In this document: in pieces, positions 25,922 through 34,515 of the stretch
How the letters are laid out: the number at the start of each line of letters is the position of its first letter
Position numbering within the stretch: position 1 is the first letter of the stretch
Origin: Pollutimonas sp. M17
GTDB lineage: Bacteria; Pseudomonadota; Gammaproteobacteria; Burkholderiales; Burkholderiaceae_B
Length of the DNA: 64,000 nucleotides
Reading direction: 5' to 3'
Assembly: GCF_025836975.1 (NCBI RefSeq)
Contig: NZ_CP107548.1
Coordinates: forward strand, 2,852,001-2,916,000
Notes under the pieces: generated by a model
The model's database searches: none
What the model saw: the letters and a program-made list of their open reading frames with translations, nothing else
Told to the model about the DNA's origin: nothing
Made by a program: the position numbers and the translations under genes

Positions 25922-26572
25922 GTGAACACCGTTTTTTCGCCCGACCCCCATCCCATCCCCGCCCCCGGCAGTTTCCGCCTGCTTACCGAAGCCGAACGAC
26001 ACGCCTCCCTGCAACAATCGCTGGCTGGCTGGAAGGCCGATGAAGACATCTGGGTTTACGGCTACGGCTCCTTGATCTGGCGACCGGAGTTCGAGTTCAC
26101 CGAAAAGCGCGACGCCCTGCTCCATGGCTATCACCGCGCCCTGTGCCTCTGGTCGCGCGTCAACCGCGGCACACCCGACCAGCCCGGGCTGGTGTTCGGC
26201 CTGGATGCCGGAGGCTCCTGCCGGGGCATGGTCTACCGCATTCCGGCCTGCGATGTGCCCGGCACCATGGAAGCGCTCTGGCGGCGCGAGATGCCCAGCG
26301 GCGCCTACATCCCCAAATGGCTCAGCTGCCGCACCGGCCATGGCCTAGTCACGGCCCTGGTCTTTACCATGAACCGCAACACCGATGCCTACGTGCGCGG
26401 CCTGCCCACCGAGCGCCTGATCCATATCGTGCGCAATGCCCATGGCAGCTATGGGCCCTGCGTGGAGTATGTGCTGGAAACGGCGCAGGCCCTGAAGCAG
26501 TCGAATATCCATGACAAGCGGCTGCAAGCCTTGGTGGGCGAGCTGCGCAGTTCACTGGCGGGCGGCGCCTGA
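25922..26572 (+). CDS. Gamma-glutamylcyclotransferase, ChaC family
   Basis: The 216-residue cytosolic enzyme is expected to cleave glutathione to 5-oxoproline and Cys-Gly. The GTG start at 25922 is chosen because AGGAG lies 11 bases upstream. It has the nucleotide-independent substrate loop VYGYGSLIWRPEF (about 41-53), GYHRALCLWS, LDAGGSCRGMVYRI and the acidic C-terminal helix region. It diverges from tcdA (187 bp) and is followed after 93 bp, which contain a GC-rich 14-bp palindrome (26614-26627), by pdxH. Confidence 0.88.
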   Translation: MNTVFSPDPHPIPAPGSFRLLTEAERHASLQQSLAGWKADEDIWVYGYGSLIWRPEFEFTEKRDALLHGYHRALCLWSRVNRGTPDQPGLVFGLDAGGSCRGMVYRIPACDVPGTMEALWRREMPSGAYIPKWLSCRTGHGLVTALVFTMNRNTDAYVRGLPTERLIHIVRNAHGSYGPCVEYVLETAQALKQSNIHDKRLQALVGELRSSLAGGA

Positions 26573-26665
26573 GCCCGCGCCGCCGCGCCGGCCGACGGCG
26601 CGACGGCCGCGAAGCTTGCGCGCAAGCGAGTAAACTATGGCTTAATCACTTTTATCCTTGCCGCC

Positions 26666-27298
26666 ATGTCCGTTGCCGATATCCGCCAGCAGTATGAAAA
26701 GTTCGAATTGCTTGAAGCGTCTCTGGCCGCCACGCCGCTGGAACAATTCACCCTGTGGTTCGGCGAAGCGCTGAAAGCGCAGGTGCCCGAGCCCAATGCC
26801 ATGACGCTTGCCACCGCCACGCCGGCCGGCCGGCCATCGGCACGCATCGTCCTGCTCAAGGGCTTCGACGAGCGCGGACTGGTGTTCTTTACCAATTACA
26901 CATCCCGCAAGGGCGATGAGCTGGCCCGGAACCCTCACGCCAGCCTGCTTTTCTTCTGGCCGGAGCTCGAACGCCAGGTGCGCCTGGAAGGCGCCGTCGA
27001 AAAAGTATCGGCGGCCGAGTCCGACGACTACTTCCACAGCCGTCCCCTGGGTTCGCGCATCGGCGCCTGGGTGTCGCCTCAAAGCCAGCCCATCACGCGC
27101 GCCGAGCTCGAAGCCCGCAATGCCGCCCTGACCGAATCGCTGGGCGCCGAGCCGCCCCGGCCCGAGCACTGGGGCGGCTATCGGCTCTCGCCCGATTACG
27201 TCGAGTTCTGGCAGGGTCGCCCGTCGCGCCTGCACGACCGCCTGGTATTCCAGCGCGGCCCGGACAAGCAGTGGTCGCGCATGCGCCTGGCGCCCTGA
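26666..27298 (+). CDS. pdxH: Pyridoxamine 5'-phosphate oxidase
   Basis: PdxH oxidises pyridoxine or pyridoxamine phosphate to pyridoxal phosphate with FMN and O2. It has 210 residues, the family norm. The FMN-binding split barrel contains [56 protein letters not shown] follows. [14 protein letters not shown] and [26 protein letters not shown] form the substrate site. The final RLAP is the conserved C-terminus. A flavin-reductase-type gene begins 21 bp downstream and may be cotranscribed. Confidence 0.96.
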   Translation: MSVADIRQQYEKFELLEASLAATPLEQFTLWFGEALKAQVPEPNAMTLATATPAGRPSARIVLLKGFDERGLVFFTNYTSRKGDELARNPHASLLFFWPELERQVRLEGAVEKVSAAESDDYFHSRPLGSRIGAWVSPQSQPITRAELEARNAALTESLGAEPPRPEHWGGYRLSPDYVEFWQGRPSRLHDRLVFQRGPDKQWSRMRLAP

Positions 27299-27319
27299 TC
27301 GCGCTGCCGGCTTCACTTT

Positions 27320-27841
27320 ATGACAGCGACCCCACCCGATTTCGATTCCCGCTTCTTCCGATCGGCGCTAGGCCGCTTTGCGACCGGCGTGACCGTCATC
27401 ACCACCGAAACCGCCCAGGACCCAAAGCCCGTGGGGCTGACGATCAGCTCCTTCAATTCCGTGTCCCTGGATCCGCCCATGATACTGTGGACCTTGTCGA
27501 AGAAAGCGTCATCGCTGGCGCATTTTCTGCAAACCCGCCGCTATGTGGTCCATGTGCTGGCGGCGCCCCAGCTGTCCCTGGCCAAACGTTTTGCGCAAGG
27601 TCCCCAGGCCGAGCGCTTCAAGGGGCTGGCGTTGGCGCGGGCTCCGGGCGGCACGCTGATGCTGGATGCGGCCGAATGCGCCGCCTGGTTCGAATGCTAC
27701 AACCTGACCCAGCACGACGCGGGAGATCACACGATTTTCATCGGCCAGGTGGAACGTTGCCATCGCAACTTCGGCCAGCCTCTGGTTTATCATGCCGGCG
27801 ACTTTGATCTAACCCCTTCGACCGAACCGCTGTCCGGCTGA
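27320..27841 (+). CDS. Flavin reductase-like FMN-binding domain protein
   Basis: The 173-residue protein is of the HpaC/DIM6-NTAB type. FRSALGRFATGVTVITTE is the family N-terminal motif. VGLTISSFNSVSLDPPMILWTLSKKASS forms the flavin site. HVLAAPQLSLAKRFAQG and GDHTIFIGQVERC follow. Such proteins reduce free flavin with NAD(P)H, often for a partner monooxygenase. No dedicated monooxygenase is adjacent, so its client is unknown. It lies between pdxH (21 bp) and an FAD oxidase (35 bp). Confidence 0.85.
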   Translation: MTATPPDFDSRFFRSALGRFATGVTVITTETAQDPKPVGLTISSFNSVSLDPPMILWTLSKKASSLAHFLQTRRYVVHVLAAPQLSLAKRFAQGPQAERFKGLALARAPGGTLMLDAAECAAWFECYNLTQHDAGDHTIFIGQVERCHRNFGQPLVYHAGDFDLTPSTEPLSG

Positions 27842-27876
27842 GACCGGCCGGCGTATTCTTTTTGATGTAGAAAACT

Positions 27877-28980
27877 ATGGCAGCAGATATAGACTGTGTC
27901 GTCCTGGGAGCGGGCGTTGTAGGCCTGGCCGTGGCCCGTGAATTGGCGCTCGCCGGACGGGAAGTGCTGGTGGTGGAGGCGACCGAAGCCATCGGCACCG
28001 GCACCAGCTCGCGCAATTCCGAAGTCATCCACGCCGGCATCTACTACGCGCTGGACAGCCTGAAAGCCAGGCTATGCGTCAGCGGCAAGGAAATGCTCTA
28101 CGCCTATTGCGCCGAGCGCGGCATACCGCACAAGCGGCTGGGCAAGCTCATCGTCGCGGCAACGCCGGAACAAAGCGCCAAGCTGCAGCAGATCGCCGAC
28201 CAGGCCGCCCGCAATGGCGTCACCGACCTGTACCGCATCAGCGGGGCCGAGGCGCGCGAACTGGAGCCGGCGCTGGTGTGCGACGCGGCGCTGGTGTCGC
28301 CCTCCACCGGCATCATCGACAGCCACGCGCTGATGCTGGCCCTGCAGGGCGATGCCGAGAACCACGGCGCCCAATGCGTCTTCCACACGGAATTCAGCGC
28401 GGGCCGCATCCTGGATTCGGGCGAATTCCACCTGGAGTTCAAAGGCGACGAAGCCATGGAGCTGACCGCGAATTGCGTCATCAACTCCACCGGACTGTCG
28501 GCGCCCATGACGGCGCGCAAGCTGCTCGGACAGCCGGAAGCACTGATACCGCCGGCCTACTTCTGCAAAGGCAACTACTTCACGCTGGCCGGCCGCTCGC
28601 CCTTCGGCCGGCTCATCTATCCCATGCCCAACGAGGCCGGCCTGGGCGTGCACCTGACCCTGGACATGGGCGGCCAGGCCAAGTTCGGCCCCGATACGGA
28701 ATGGGTGGACCACGAAGACTACACACTGGACGCCCGCCGGGCCGACGCTTTCTACGAGGCTGTGCGCAGCTATTGGCCCGCCCTGCCCGACGGAGCGCTG
28801 AACCCCGGCTACACCGGCATCCGGCCCAAGATCGTCGGCCCCGGATCGCCGGCCGCCGATTTCATCATCGCCGGCCCTTCGTCCCACGGAGTCCCCCAAC
28901 TGGTCAACCTGTTCGGCCTGGAATCGCCCGCCCTGACGGCATGCCTGGCGATTGCGCAAACAGTCAAAGCCTCTTTGTAG
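27877..28980 (+). CDS. FAD-dependent oxidoreductase, L-2-hydroxyglutarate oxidase (LhgO)-like
   Basis: The 367-residue DAO-type flavoenzyme begins with the FAD dinucleotide motif [44 protein letters not shown] is the typical LhgO/D-amino-acid-oxidase His-containing segment. [21 protein letters not shown] and GYTGIRPKI contact substrate, and [27 protein letters not shown] closes the FAD domain. The likely reaction is oxidation of L-2-hydroxyglutarate to 2-oxoglutarate. Glutarate-side metabolism (gcdH) is encoded only 5.5 kb away, but a link is inference. Confidence 0.82.
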   Translation: MAADIDCVVLGAGVVGLAVARELALAGREVLVVEATEAIGTGTSSRNSEVIHAGIYYALDSLKARLCVSGKEMLYAYCAERGIPHKRLGKLIVAATPEQSAKLQQIADQAARNGVTDLYRISGAEARELEPALVCDAALVSPSTGIIDSHALMLALQGDAENHGAQCVFHTEFSAGRILDSGEFHLEFKGDEAMELTANCVINSTGLSAPMTARKLLGQPEALIPPAYFCKGNYFTLAGRSPFGRLIYPMPNEAGLGVHLTLDMGGQAKFGPDTEWVDHEDYTLDARRADAFYEAVRSYWPALPDGALNPGYTGIRPKIVGPGSPAADFIIAGPSSHGVPQLVNLFGLESPALTACLAIAQTVKASL

Positions 28981-29018
28981 TTCCCCGCTCAGTACAAGAC
29001 ACCCCCGCTGCATCCCAC

Positions 29019-29867
29019 ATGAACGACTATATCCTAACCCTCTCCTGCCCGGATCGCACCGGCATCGTGCATAGCGTCAGCAGCTGGCTGCTGGACCTGC
29101 ACGGCAACATCATCGACGCCCAGCAGTTCGGCGACCTGGAAACGCAACGCTTTTTCCTGCGCGTCCATTTCGTGCTGCCCGAGCCGACCGACGTCCCCGC
29201 CCTGGAAGCCTCTTTTTCCTCCGTGGCGGCCAGGTTCGGCATGCAGGCCAAGATCTACGACGCGCGGCGCAAGAGCCGCCTGCTGATCCTGGTCAGCCGC
29301 CAGGGCCATTGCCTGAACGACCTGCTGTTCCGCACCCACAGCGGACAGCTGCCGGTGGAGATCGCGGGCATCGTGTCCAACCATCCGGACTTCGCCGGGA
29401 TGGCTCACGCCTATGGCATCCCCTTCCATCATCTGCCGGTGAATGCGGATACGCGCGCAGACCAGGAGCAGCAGATACTGAATATCGTGGACAAGGAGAA
29501 TGTCGACCTGGTCGTGCTGGCGCGCTATATGCAGATACTGACGGACAGGCTGTGCAAGGCGCTGTCGGGCAAGGCCATCAATATCCATCACAGCTTCCTG
29601 CCCAGTTTCAAGGGGGCCCGCCCCTATCATCAGGCGCACGCGCGGGGCGTGAAGATCATCGGCGCCACGGCGCATTACGTGACCGCCGACCTGGACGAAG
29701 GCCCCATCATCGAGCAGGACATCGAACGCGTGGATCACGCCATGAGCGCCCATGACCTGACCCAGGTGGGCAGCGATGTGGAGTCCCTGGTCCTGGCGCG
29801 CGCGGTGCGTTCGCATGTGGAGCACCGCATCCTGCTGAACGGCCAGCGCACGGTGGTCTTCCGCTAG
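29019..29867 (+). CDS. purU: Formyltetrahydrofolate deformylase
   Basis: PurU hydrolyses 10-formyl-THF to formate and THF, balancing one-carbon pools. It has 282 residues. The N-terminal ACT domain (about 1-85, YILTLSCPDRTGIVHSVSSWLLD) would sense glycine or methionine. The formyltransferase-like domain has IVSNHPDF, NIHHSFLPSFKGARPYHQAHARGVKIIGATAHYV and DLDEGPIIEQD, including the catalytic Asn/His/Asp set. It converges with ggt, and the stop codons of the two genes overlap within the tetranucleotide CTAG (29864-29867). Confidence 0.95.
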   Translation: MNDYILTLSCPDRTGIVHSVSSWLLDLHGNIIDAQQFGDLETQRFFLRVHFVLPEPTDVPALEASFSSVAARFGMQAKIYDARRKSRLLILVSRQGHCLNDLLFRTHSGQLPVEIAGIVSNHPDFAGMAHAYGIPFHHLPVNADTRADQEQQILNIVDKENVDLVVLARYMQILTDRLCKALSGKAINIHHSFLPSFKGARPYHQAHARGVKIIGATAHYVTADLDEGPIIEQDIERVDHAMSAHDLTQVGSDVESLVLARAVRSHVEHRILLNGQRTVVFR

Positions 29868-31687
29868 CCTCCGACGGCCACGCCTTCGCGCCGCGGATCC
29901 GCTCCTCCCTCCAGGCCGTCGGGCGTCAGCACGATGCCCTGCAGGCCGCTGGGAAAATCGACTTCCCGCACTTCATGCCCCATGGCCCGCAAGGCGGGAG
30001 CCAGGCCAGGCAGCCGGCCTTTTTCCAGCTCGGTAAAACGATTCCGGCTGCCGTAGTTGGGCAAGTCTATGGCCTGTTGTATATCCAGGCCCCAATCCAG
30101 GACGCCCAGCAGGGTTTTTGCCACGTAGTTGATGATGGCCGCCCCGCCGGGCGAGCCGATGGCCATGAAGGGCTTGCCGTCCTTGAGCACGATCATGGGC
30201 GCCATCGAACTGCGCGGCCGTTTCAGGGGTTCCAGGCGGTTGGCCACCGGCTTGCCCTGCTCATCCACGCCCGACAGCGAAAAATCCGTCAGCTGGTTGT
30301 TCAGCAGGAAGCCATCCACGAAAATCTTGCTGCCGAAAGCCGTTTCGATCGAGCTGGTCATGGACACCACATTGCCCGCCCGGTCCACCGCCACGACATG
30401 ACTGGTGGACGGCAGCTCGGGGGAATCGTCCTGGCCCCGTATCGCCTTCAAGCCCACCGGATCGCCCGGCGGCGCTCTTCCGATGGTGGCATCCGCTTCG
30501 ATCAGCCCCGCCCGCAGGGCCAGATAGCGCCGGTCCAGCAAGACTTTTACCGGCACGTCGATGAAATCCGGGTCGGCCACGTATACATCGCGGTCGGCGA
30601 ATGCCAGCTTGCCCGCCTCGGAGAAGTAATGAACCGCCTCGAGCGAGGTGGGCGGCAAACGGGCAATCGGCGTATGCGACAGGATTTCCAGCATCTGGAT
30701 CACAGCCAGCGGGCCTGAACTGGGCGGCGGCATGCCGCACAGCGTATAGGCCTTATAGGGCGCGCACAGCGGCGGGCGCGCTTTGGCCCGATAGGCGGAC
30801 ATGTCGGCCAGACTGAGGTCGCCGGGCACGGCATGCGAGGCGACCGCGCCGACGATGTCCCGCGCCGCCTTGCCCTCATAGAAGGCTTGCGGCCCGTCCC
30901 GTGCAATGCTGCGCAGCAAGGCCGCGAACGCGGGGTTCCTCAGGATATGGCCGACAGGCCATGGCCGGCCTTGTGCATCGTAGAAATAGGCGGCGGCCGC
31001 CGCTTGCTGCCGCAAAGCCTGGTTGTCCTCCAGCAAGGCATGCAGTCGCGGGGACACCGGAAAGCCCTTCTCGGCCAGATCGATGGCGGGTTGAAGCAGG
31101 CTGGCCCAGCTTGCCCGGCCATGCCGTTCGTGCATCAGTCCCAATACCGCCACCACGCCCGGCACGCCCACAGACCGCCCGCTATTGACGGCATCCCGGA
31201 AGGGAATGGCCTTGCCGTCCTTCATGAAACGATCACTGTGCGCAGCGGCGGGCGCCGTTTCACGGCCGTCGTAGGACTGCACCACGCCTTGCTTCGAGTC
31301 GTAGCGGACGACAAAGGCGCCGCCGCCGATTCCCGAAGACTGCGGCTCGACCAGGTTCAATACCATCTGCGCCGCGATCAGCGCATCGGTGGCGCTGCCG
31401 CCCTCGGCCAGAATGCGGGCGCCGGCCTGGCTGGCCAACGGATTGGCGCTGCTGATCATGTAGTCACGTGCGCGCGCAAGACGGCGCTCGCCCAGCCCGG
31501 TGCCGGCTTCAGGCTGGAAGTCCTCCTTCGCCTGAATGAGGCCGGCCTCGCCGGCGTCCAGGGGCGGGGCCGCGAAGACGGGCCAGACGCAGGCCGCGGC
31601 CAGCAGCAGCGCCACGCCGCACCCCAAGGCCTTGCTTCCCATGGCGGCCAACCCGCCTGCGGGCCGGAGCGAGGGATTATGGATCAT
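29864..31687 (-). CDS. ggt: Gamma-glutamyltransferase (glutathione hydrolase)
   Basis: The 607-residue periplasmic Ntn-hydrolase starts at MIHNPSLRP behind a very strong GGAGGAG site; upstream codons are ignored. A signal segment (about 18-40, LGCGVALLLAAACVWPVFA) directs export. The precursor self-cleaves before the catalytic threonine, about Thr428 in LPSTSHVVAVD. NLVEPQSSGIGGGAFVV is the Arg/oxyanion-side segment of the large subunit, and MIVLKDGKPFMAIGSPGGAAI belongs to the small subunit. It cleaves glutathione and gamma-glutamyl peptides. It starts 11 bp after the LysR gene on the same strand, so the two are probably cotranscribed. Confidence 0.93.
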   Translation of the reverse strand: MIHNPSLRPAGGLAAMGSKALGCGVALLLAAACVWPVFAAPPLDAGEAGLIQAKEDFQPEAGTGLGERRLARARDYMISSANPLASQAGARILAEGGSATDALIAAQMVLNLVEPQSSGIGGGAFVVRYDSKQGVVQSYDGRETAPAAAHSDRFMKDGKAIPFRDAVNSGRSVGVPGVVAVLGLMHERHGRASWASLLQPAIDLAEKGFPVSPRLHALLEDNQALRQQAAAAAYFYDAQGRPWPVGHILRNPAFAALLRSIARDGPQAFYEGKAARDIVGAVASHAVPGDLSLADMSAYRAKARPPLCAPYKAYTLCGMPPPSSGPLAVIQMLEILSHTPIARLPPTSLEAVHYFSEAGKLAFADRDVYVADPDFIDVPVKVLLDRRYLALRAGLIEADATIGRAPPGDPVGLKAIRGQDDSPELPSTSHVVAVDRAGNVVSMTSSIETAFGSKIFVDGFLLNNQLTDFSLSGVDEQGKPVANRLEPLKRPRSSMAPMIVLKDGKPFMAIGSPGGAAIINYVAKTLLGVLDWGLDIQQAIDLPNYGSRNRFTELEKGRLPGLAPALRAMGHEVREVDFPSGLQGIVLTPDGLEGGADPRREGVAVGG

Positions 31688-31698
31688 GTTCTCCTCCA

Positions 31699-32589
31699 TC
31701 ATGGTTGTGTGATGCCGGCCAGCCATGACTCGAAGGCGATCAAGGCCTCACTGCGTTCACTGGACACCGGATAACTGAAGAAGTAGGCGTCGCTGACGGC
31801 CAATACGCCGGGAGACGGTGCAACAAGGCTGCCACGGGCCAGTTCGTCCTGCGCCAGGAAGCGCGGAACCAGGGCGACGCCCAATCCGGCCCGGACGGCC
31901 GCCAGCGTCATGGTGAACAGTTCATAGCGCGGACCGGCGCTCATCGACGGCAGGTATTCCTTGCCTTGCGCCTGATACCACTGGCGCCAGGCATCGGGCC
32001 GCGACAGCATGTGCAAGTGTGTCAGGCCATCCAGGGCGCGCAGCGGATCCGCAGCGTCCGCCACCAGCTCCGGAATGCAGACCGGCAGCAGCTCCTCCTC
32101 GTCGAACAACTTTATGCCCGCCGTCTGCGGCCAGATCTGCGCTGCGTGGTAGATGGCCGCGTCGAAGGGATGATCGTTGAACTGGAAGGGCAGGGTCCGC
32201 ACGGACAGGCTGACCGCGATATCGCCATGCAGGCGCTGGAAATCGGGCAGGCGCGGCACCAGCCAGGTGGTGGCCAGGGTGGGCAGCACGGCGATGTGCA
32301 GGCTGCGGCCCATGCCCGAGCGCGACACCAGCCCGAAGGTGTCCTTCTCGAGTTGCTCCAGGTGATGGCGCACGCGCGCCGCGTATTCCGCGCCGGCCTC
32401 GGTGACGGCAACGCGCCGGCGCACCCGGGTCAGCAGCTGCACCCCCAGCCGCTCCTCCAGGCCGGTGACCTGGCGATAGACCGCGCTGTGAGTCAGCGAC
32501 AGCTCTTCGGCCGCCCTGGAAAAAGAACCCAGGCGCGCCGTGGCCTCGAAAGCCTGCAGCGCGCCCAGATTGGGTATGCCATTTCTCAT
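31699..32589 (-). CDS. LysR-family transcriptional regulator (GcvA-like)
   Basis: The 296-residue protein has an N-terminal winged helix (GALQAFEATARLGSFSRAAEELSLTHSAVYRQVTGLEERLGVQLL, about 7-55) and a type 2 periplasmic-binding-like effector domain. The N-terminal IPNLGALQAFEATARLGSFSRAA wording is typical of the GcvA/AmpR subgroup. It is divergent from a ThDP enzyme and gcdH, with two dyads in the 149-bp spacer. It is followed by ggt (11 bp). The target is most likely the divergent unit, as usual for LysR proteins; ggt may simply be carried on its transcript. Confidence 0.9.
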   Translation of the reverse strand: MRNGIPNLGALQAFEATARLGSFSRAAEELSLTHSAVYRQVTGLEERLGVQLLTRVRRRVAVTEAGAEYAARVRHHLEQLEKDTFGLVSRSGMGRSLHIAVLPTLATTWLVPRLPDFQRLHGDIAVSLSVRTLPFQFNDHPFDAAIYHAAQIWPQTAGIKLFDEEELLPVCIPELVADAADPLRALDGLTHLHMLSRPDAWRQWYQAQGKEYLPSMSAGPRYELFTMTLAAVRAGLGVALVPRFLAQDELARGSLVAPSPGVLAVSDAYFFSYPVSSERSEALIAFESWLAGITQP

Positions 32590-32643
32590 GGACTGATCTT
32601 AGTGCAATGCCCGCGCCGGCGGTAGAATCGACGGCGACGGATG

Positions 32644-32673
32644 TTGATCGGCGTCTTGCATACTATGCATAAT
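32644..32673 (+). promoter_or_regulatory. Probable promoter of the ThDP-enzyme gene
   Basis: TTGATC (32644-32649) and CATAAT (32668-32673) are 18 bp apart and point at the ATG at 32739. The -10 region is overlapped by the TGCATA-C-TATGCA dyad, as expected for regulated initiation. Confidence 0.45.
32657..32669. promoter_or_regulatory. LysR-type T-N11-A dyad
   Basis: TGCATA-C-TATGCA is a perfect 13-bp palindrome that exactly fits the T-N11-A LysR box. It lies midway between the divergent LysR and ThDP-enzyme genes. Confidence 0.55.
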
Positions 32674-32687
32674 AGGCAAGACATTGT

Positions 32688-32704
32688 GCAATTTTATCAA
32701 TTGC
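32688..32704. promoter_or_regulatory. Second dyad in the LysR intergenic region
   Basis: GCAATT-TTATC-AATTGC is a perfect 6-bp inverted repeat with a 5-bp spacer, 18 bp beyond the first dyad. It could be a second LysR half-operator or another factor's site. Confidence 0.45.
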
Positions 32705-32738
32705 GTTGTGCAGCCAACGCACATTATTCTCGAACCTT

Positions 32739-34436
32739 ATGAAAGCAAGCTCACACCCCACCCCGCGCCCCCGCCTGGGCGGCCATATTCTTGTCGATCA
32801 ACTGGCGGCGCAAGGCGTCAAACACGTTTTTTGCGTTCCCGGGGAAAGCTACCTGGCCGTATTGGACGGATTGCACGACGCTTCAATCCAGGTCACGGTA
32901 TGCCGTCAGGAAGGCGGCGCGGCAATGATGGCCGATGCCCACGGCAAGCTTACGGGCGAACCCGGCATCTGCATGGTCACACGCGGACCCGGGGCCTCCA
33001 ATGCCCTGGCCGGTGTGCACATTGCCATGCAGGACTCCACGCCCCTCATTCTTTTCGTCGGCCAGATCGAGCGCGGCATGCGCGAACGCGAGGCCTTCCA
33101 GGAAATGGACTATCGCGCCGTGTTCGGCACGCAAGCCAAATGGGTCACCGAAATCGACCAGGTCGAGCGCATACCGGAAATCATTTCGCGCGCCTTCCAT
33201 GTAGCCACATCGGGACGCCCCGGTCCGGTGATCATCGCCTTGCCCGAGGACATGCTGGTGGAGTATGCCGAAGTGGCCGATGCTCCCCATTACGAAGTGC
33301 CCGAAACAGCGCCCACCCCGCAGCAGATGGAAGCCCTGGCCGCGCAATTGGCGCAGGCTCGCAAGCCCATCGCCATCCTGGGCGGCACGCGTTGGGACCA
33401 AGAAGCCGTGGATCAGTTCGCAGCCTTCGCCGAGCGCCATCGCTTGCCGGTAGCGGTGCAATTCCGCCGACAAATGCTGTTTTCCACCAGCCATCCCTGT
33501 TTTGTGGGCGACGTGGGCCTGGGCGGCAACCCGGCGCTGATGCAATACATCAAGGATGCCGACCTCATTCTGCTGGTGGGCGGCCGCATGTCGGAAATCG
33601 CCAGCCAAAGCTACACCTTGCTGGACATACCCGTACCGGCGCAAACCCTGGTGCATGTCTACCCCGATCCGCTGGAACTGAACCGCGTCTACCGCGCGGA
33701 CGTGGCCATCAATGTATCGCCGATATCCTTTGCCCAGTCCGTTGCCGCCCTTCAGCCCGCCGGCCAGCCGGCATGGTCGGGCGAGCTGGATGGCATGCGG
33801 GCCAGCTACCTGGCCTGGACCGATCCGCAGAAAATCAAGCACCCCGGCGCCTTGCAGATGGGCCAGGTCATGAGCTACCTGCGCACAGCCCTGCCCGACG
33901 ACGCCATCATGTGCAATGGCGCGGGCAACTATGCCACCTGGCTGCACCGCTTCCATCCCTTCCAGCGCTACGGCACCCAGTTGGCGCCCACTTCGGGTTC
34001 CATGGGTTACGGGCTGCCCGCCGCCGTCGGTGCCAAGCGCATCGATCCGTCGAAAACCGTGGTGTGCTTTGCCGGCGACGGCTGTTTCATGATGCATGGC
34101 CAGGAGTTCGCCACCGCAGTGCAGTACAAGCTGCCCATCATCGTGCTGCTGATCGATAACGGCATGTACGGCACCATACGCATGCACCAGGAGCGCCACT
34201 ACCCCGCGCGCCCGTCCGCCACAGCGTTGCAGAATCCCGATTTCGCCGCCTACGCACAGGCCTTCGGCGGCCATGGCGAACGCGTCGAAACGACCGAGCA
34301 GTTCGCTCCCGCCTTCGAACGAGCCCTGGCCAGCGGCAAACCAGCCATACTGCACTGCCTGATCGATCCCGAAACCATTTCGCCATCGACCACCTTGCAG
34401 AAGATTCGCGAACAGGCCCTGGCGGCCCAGTCGTAA
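32739..34436 (+). CDS. Thiamine diphosphate-dependent enzyme, acetolactate synthase-like
   Basis: The 565-residue protein has the three-domain ThDP decarboxylase/ligase layout. The N-terminal PYR domain has catalytic Glu58 (CRQEGGAAMMADAHGK). The middle domain starts near residue 195 (RKPIAILGGTRWD). The C-terminal PP domain has the GDG...N Mg-ThDP motif near 445-475 (FAGDGCFMMHGQEF... LLIDNGMYGTIR). It resembles catalytic subunits of acetolactate synthase but has no regulatory ilvN gene beside it, so it is probably another 2-oxoacid decarboxylase or carboligase. gcdH follows after a hairpin, 79 bp away. The divergent LysR is the likely regulator. Confidence 0.85.
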   Translation: MKASSHPTPRPRLGGHILVDQLAAQGVKHVFCVPGESYLAVLDGLHDASIQVTVCRQEGGAAMMADAHGKLTGEPGICMVTRGPGASNALAGVHIAMQDSTPLILFVGQIERGMREREAFQEMDYRAVFGTQAKWVTEIDQVERIPEIISRAFHVATSGRPGPVIIALPEDMLVEYAEVADAPHYEVPETAPTPQQMEALAAQLAQARKPIAILGGTRWDQEAVDQFAAFAERHRLPVAVQFRRQMLFSTSHPCFVGDVGLGGNPALMQYIKDADLILLVGGRMSEIASQSYTLLDIPVPAQTLVHVYPDPLELNRVYRADVAINVSPISFAQSVAALQPAGQPAWSGELDGMRASYLAWTDPQKIKHPGALQMGQVMSYLRTALPDDAIMCNGAGNYATWLHRFHPFQRYGTQLAPTSGSMGYGLPAAVGAKRIDPSKTVVCFAGDGCFMMHGQEFATAVQYKLPIIVLLIDNGMYGTIRMHQERHYPARPSATALQNPDFAAYAQAFGGHGERVETTEQFAPAFERALASGKPAILHCLIDPETISPSTTLQKIREQALAAQS

Positions 34437-34447
34437 ACGAAACGCAT

Positions 34448-34474
34448 AGCCTGGCCGGAACCGCCGGCCAGGCT
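34448..34474 (+). terminator. Hairpin terminator between ThDP gene and gcdH
   Basis: AGCCTGGCCGG and CCGGCCAGGCT form a perfect 11-bp stem with a 5-nt loop 11 bp after the ThDP-gene stop, followed by a moderately T-rich stretch. It may terminate or attenuate transcription into gcdH. Confidence 0.7.
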
Positions 34475-34515
34475 GTCTTCCATCTTTGTATCCATTTCTG
34501 AACCGGAGCATTCCT

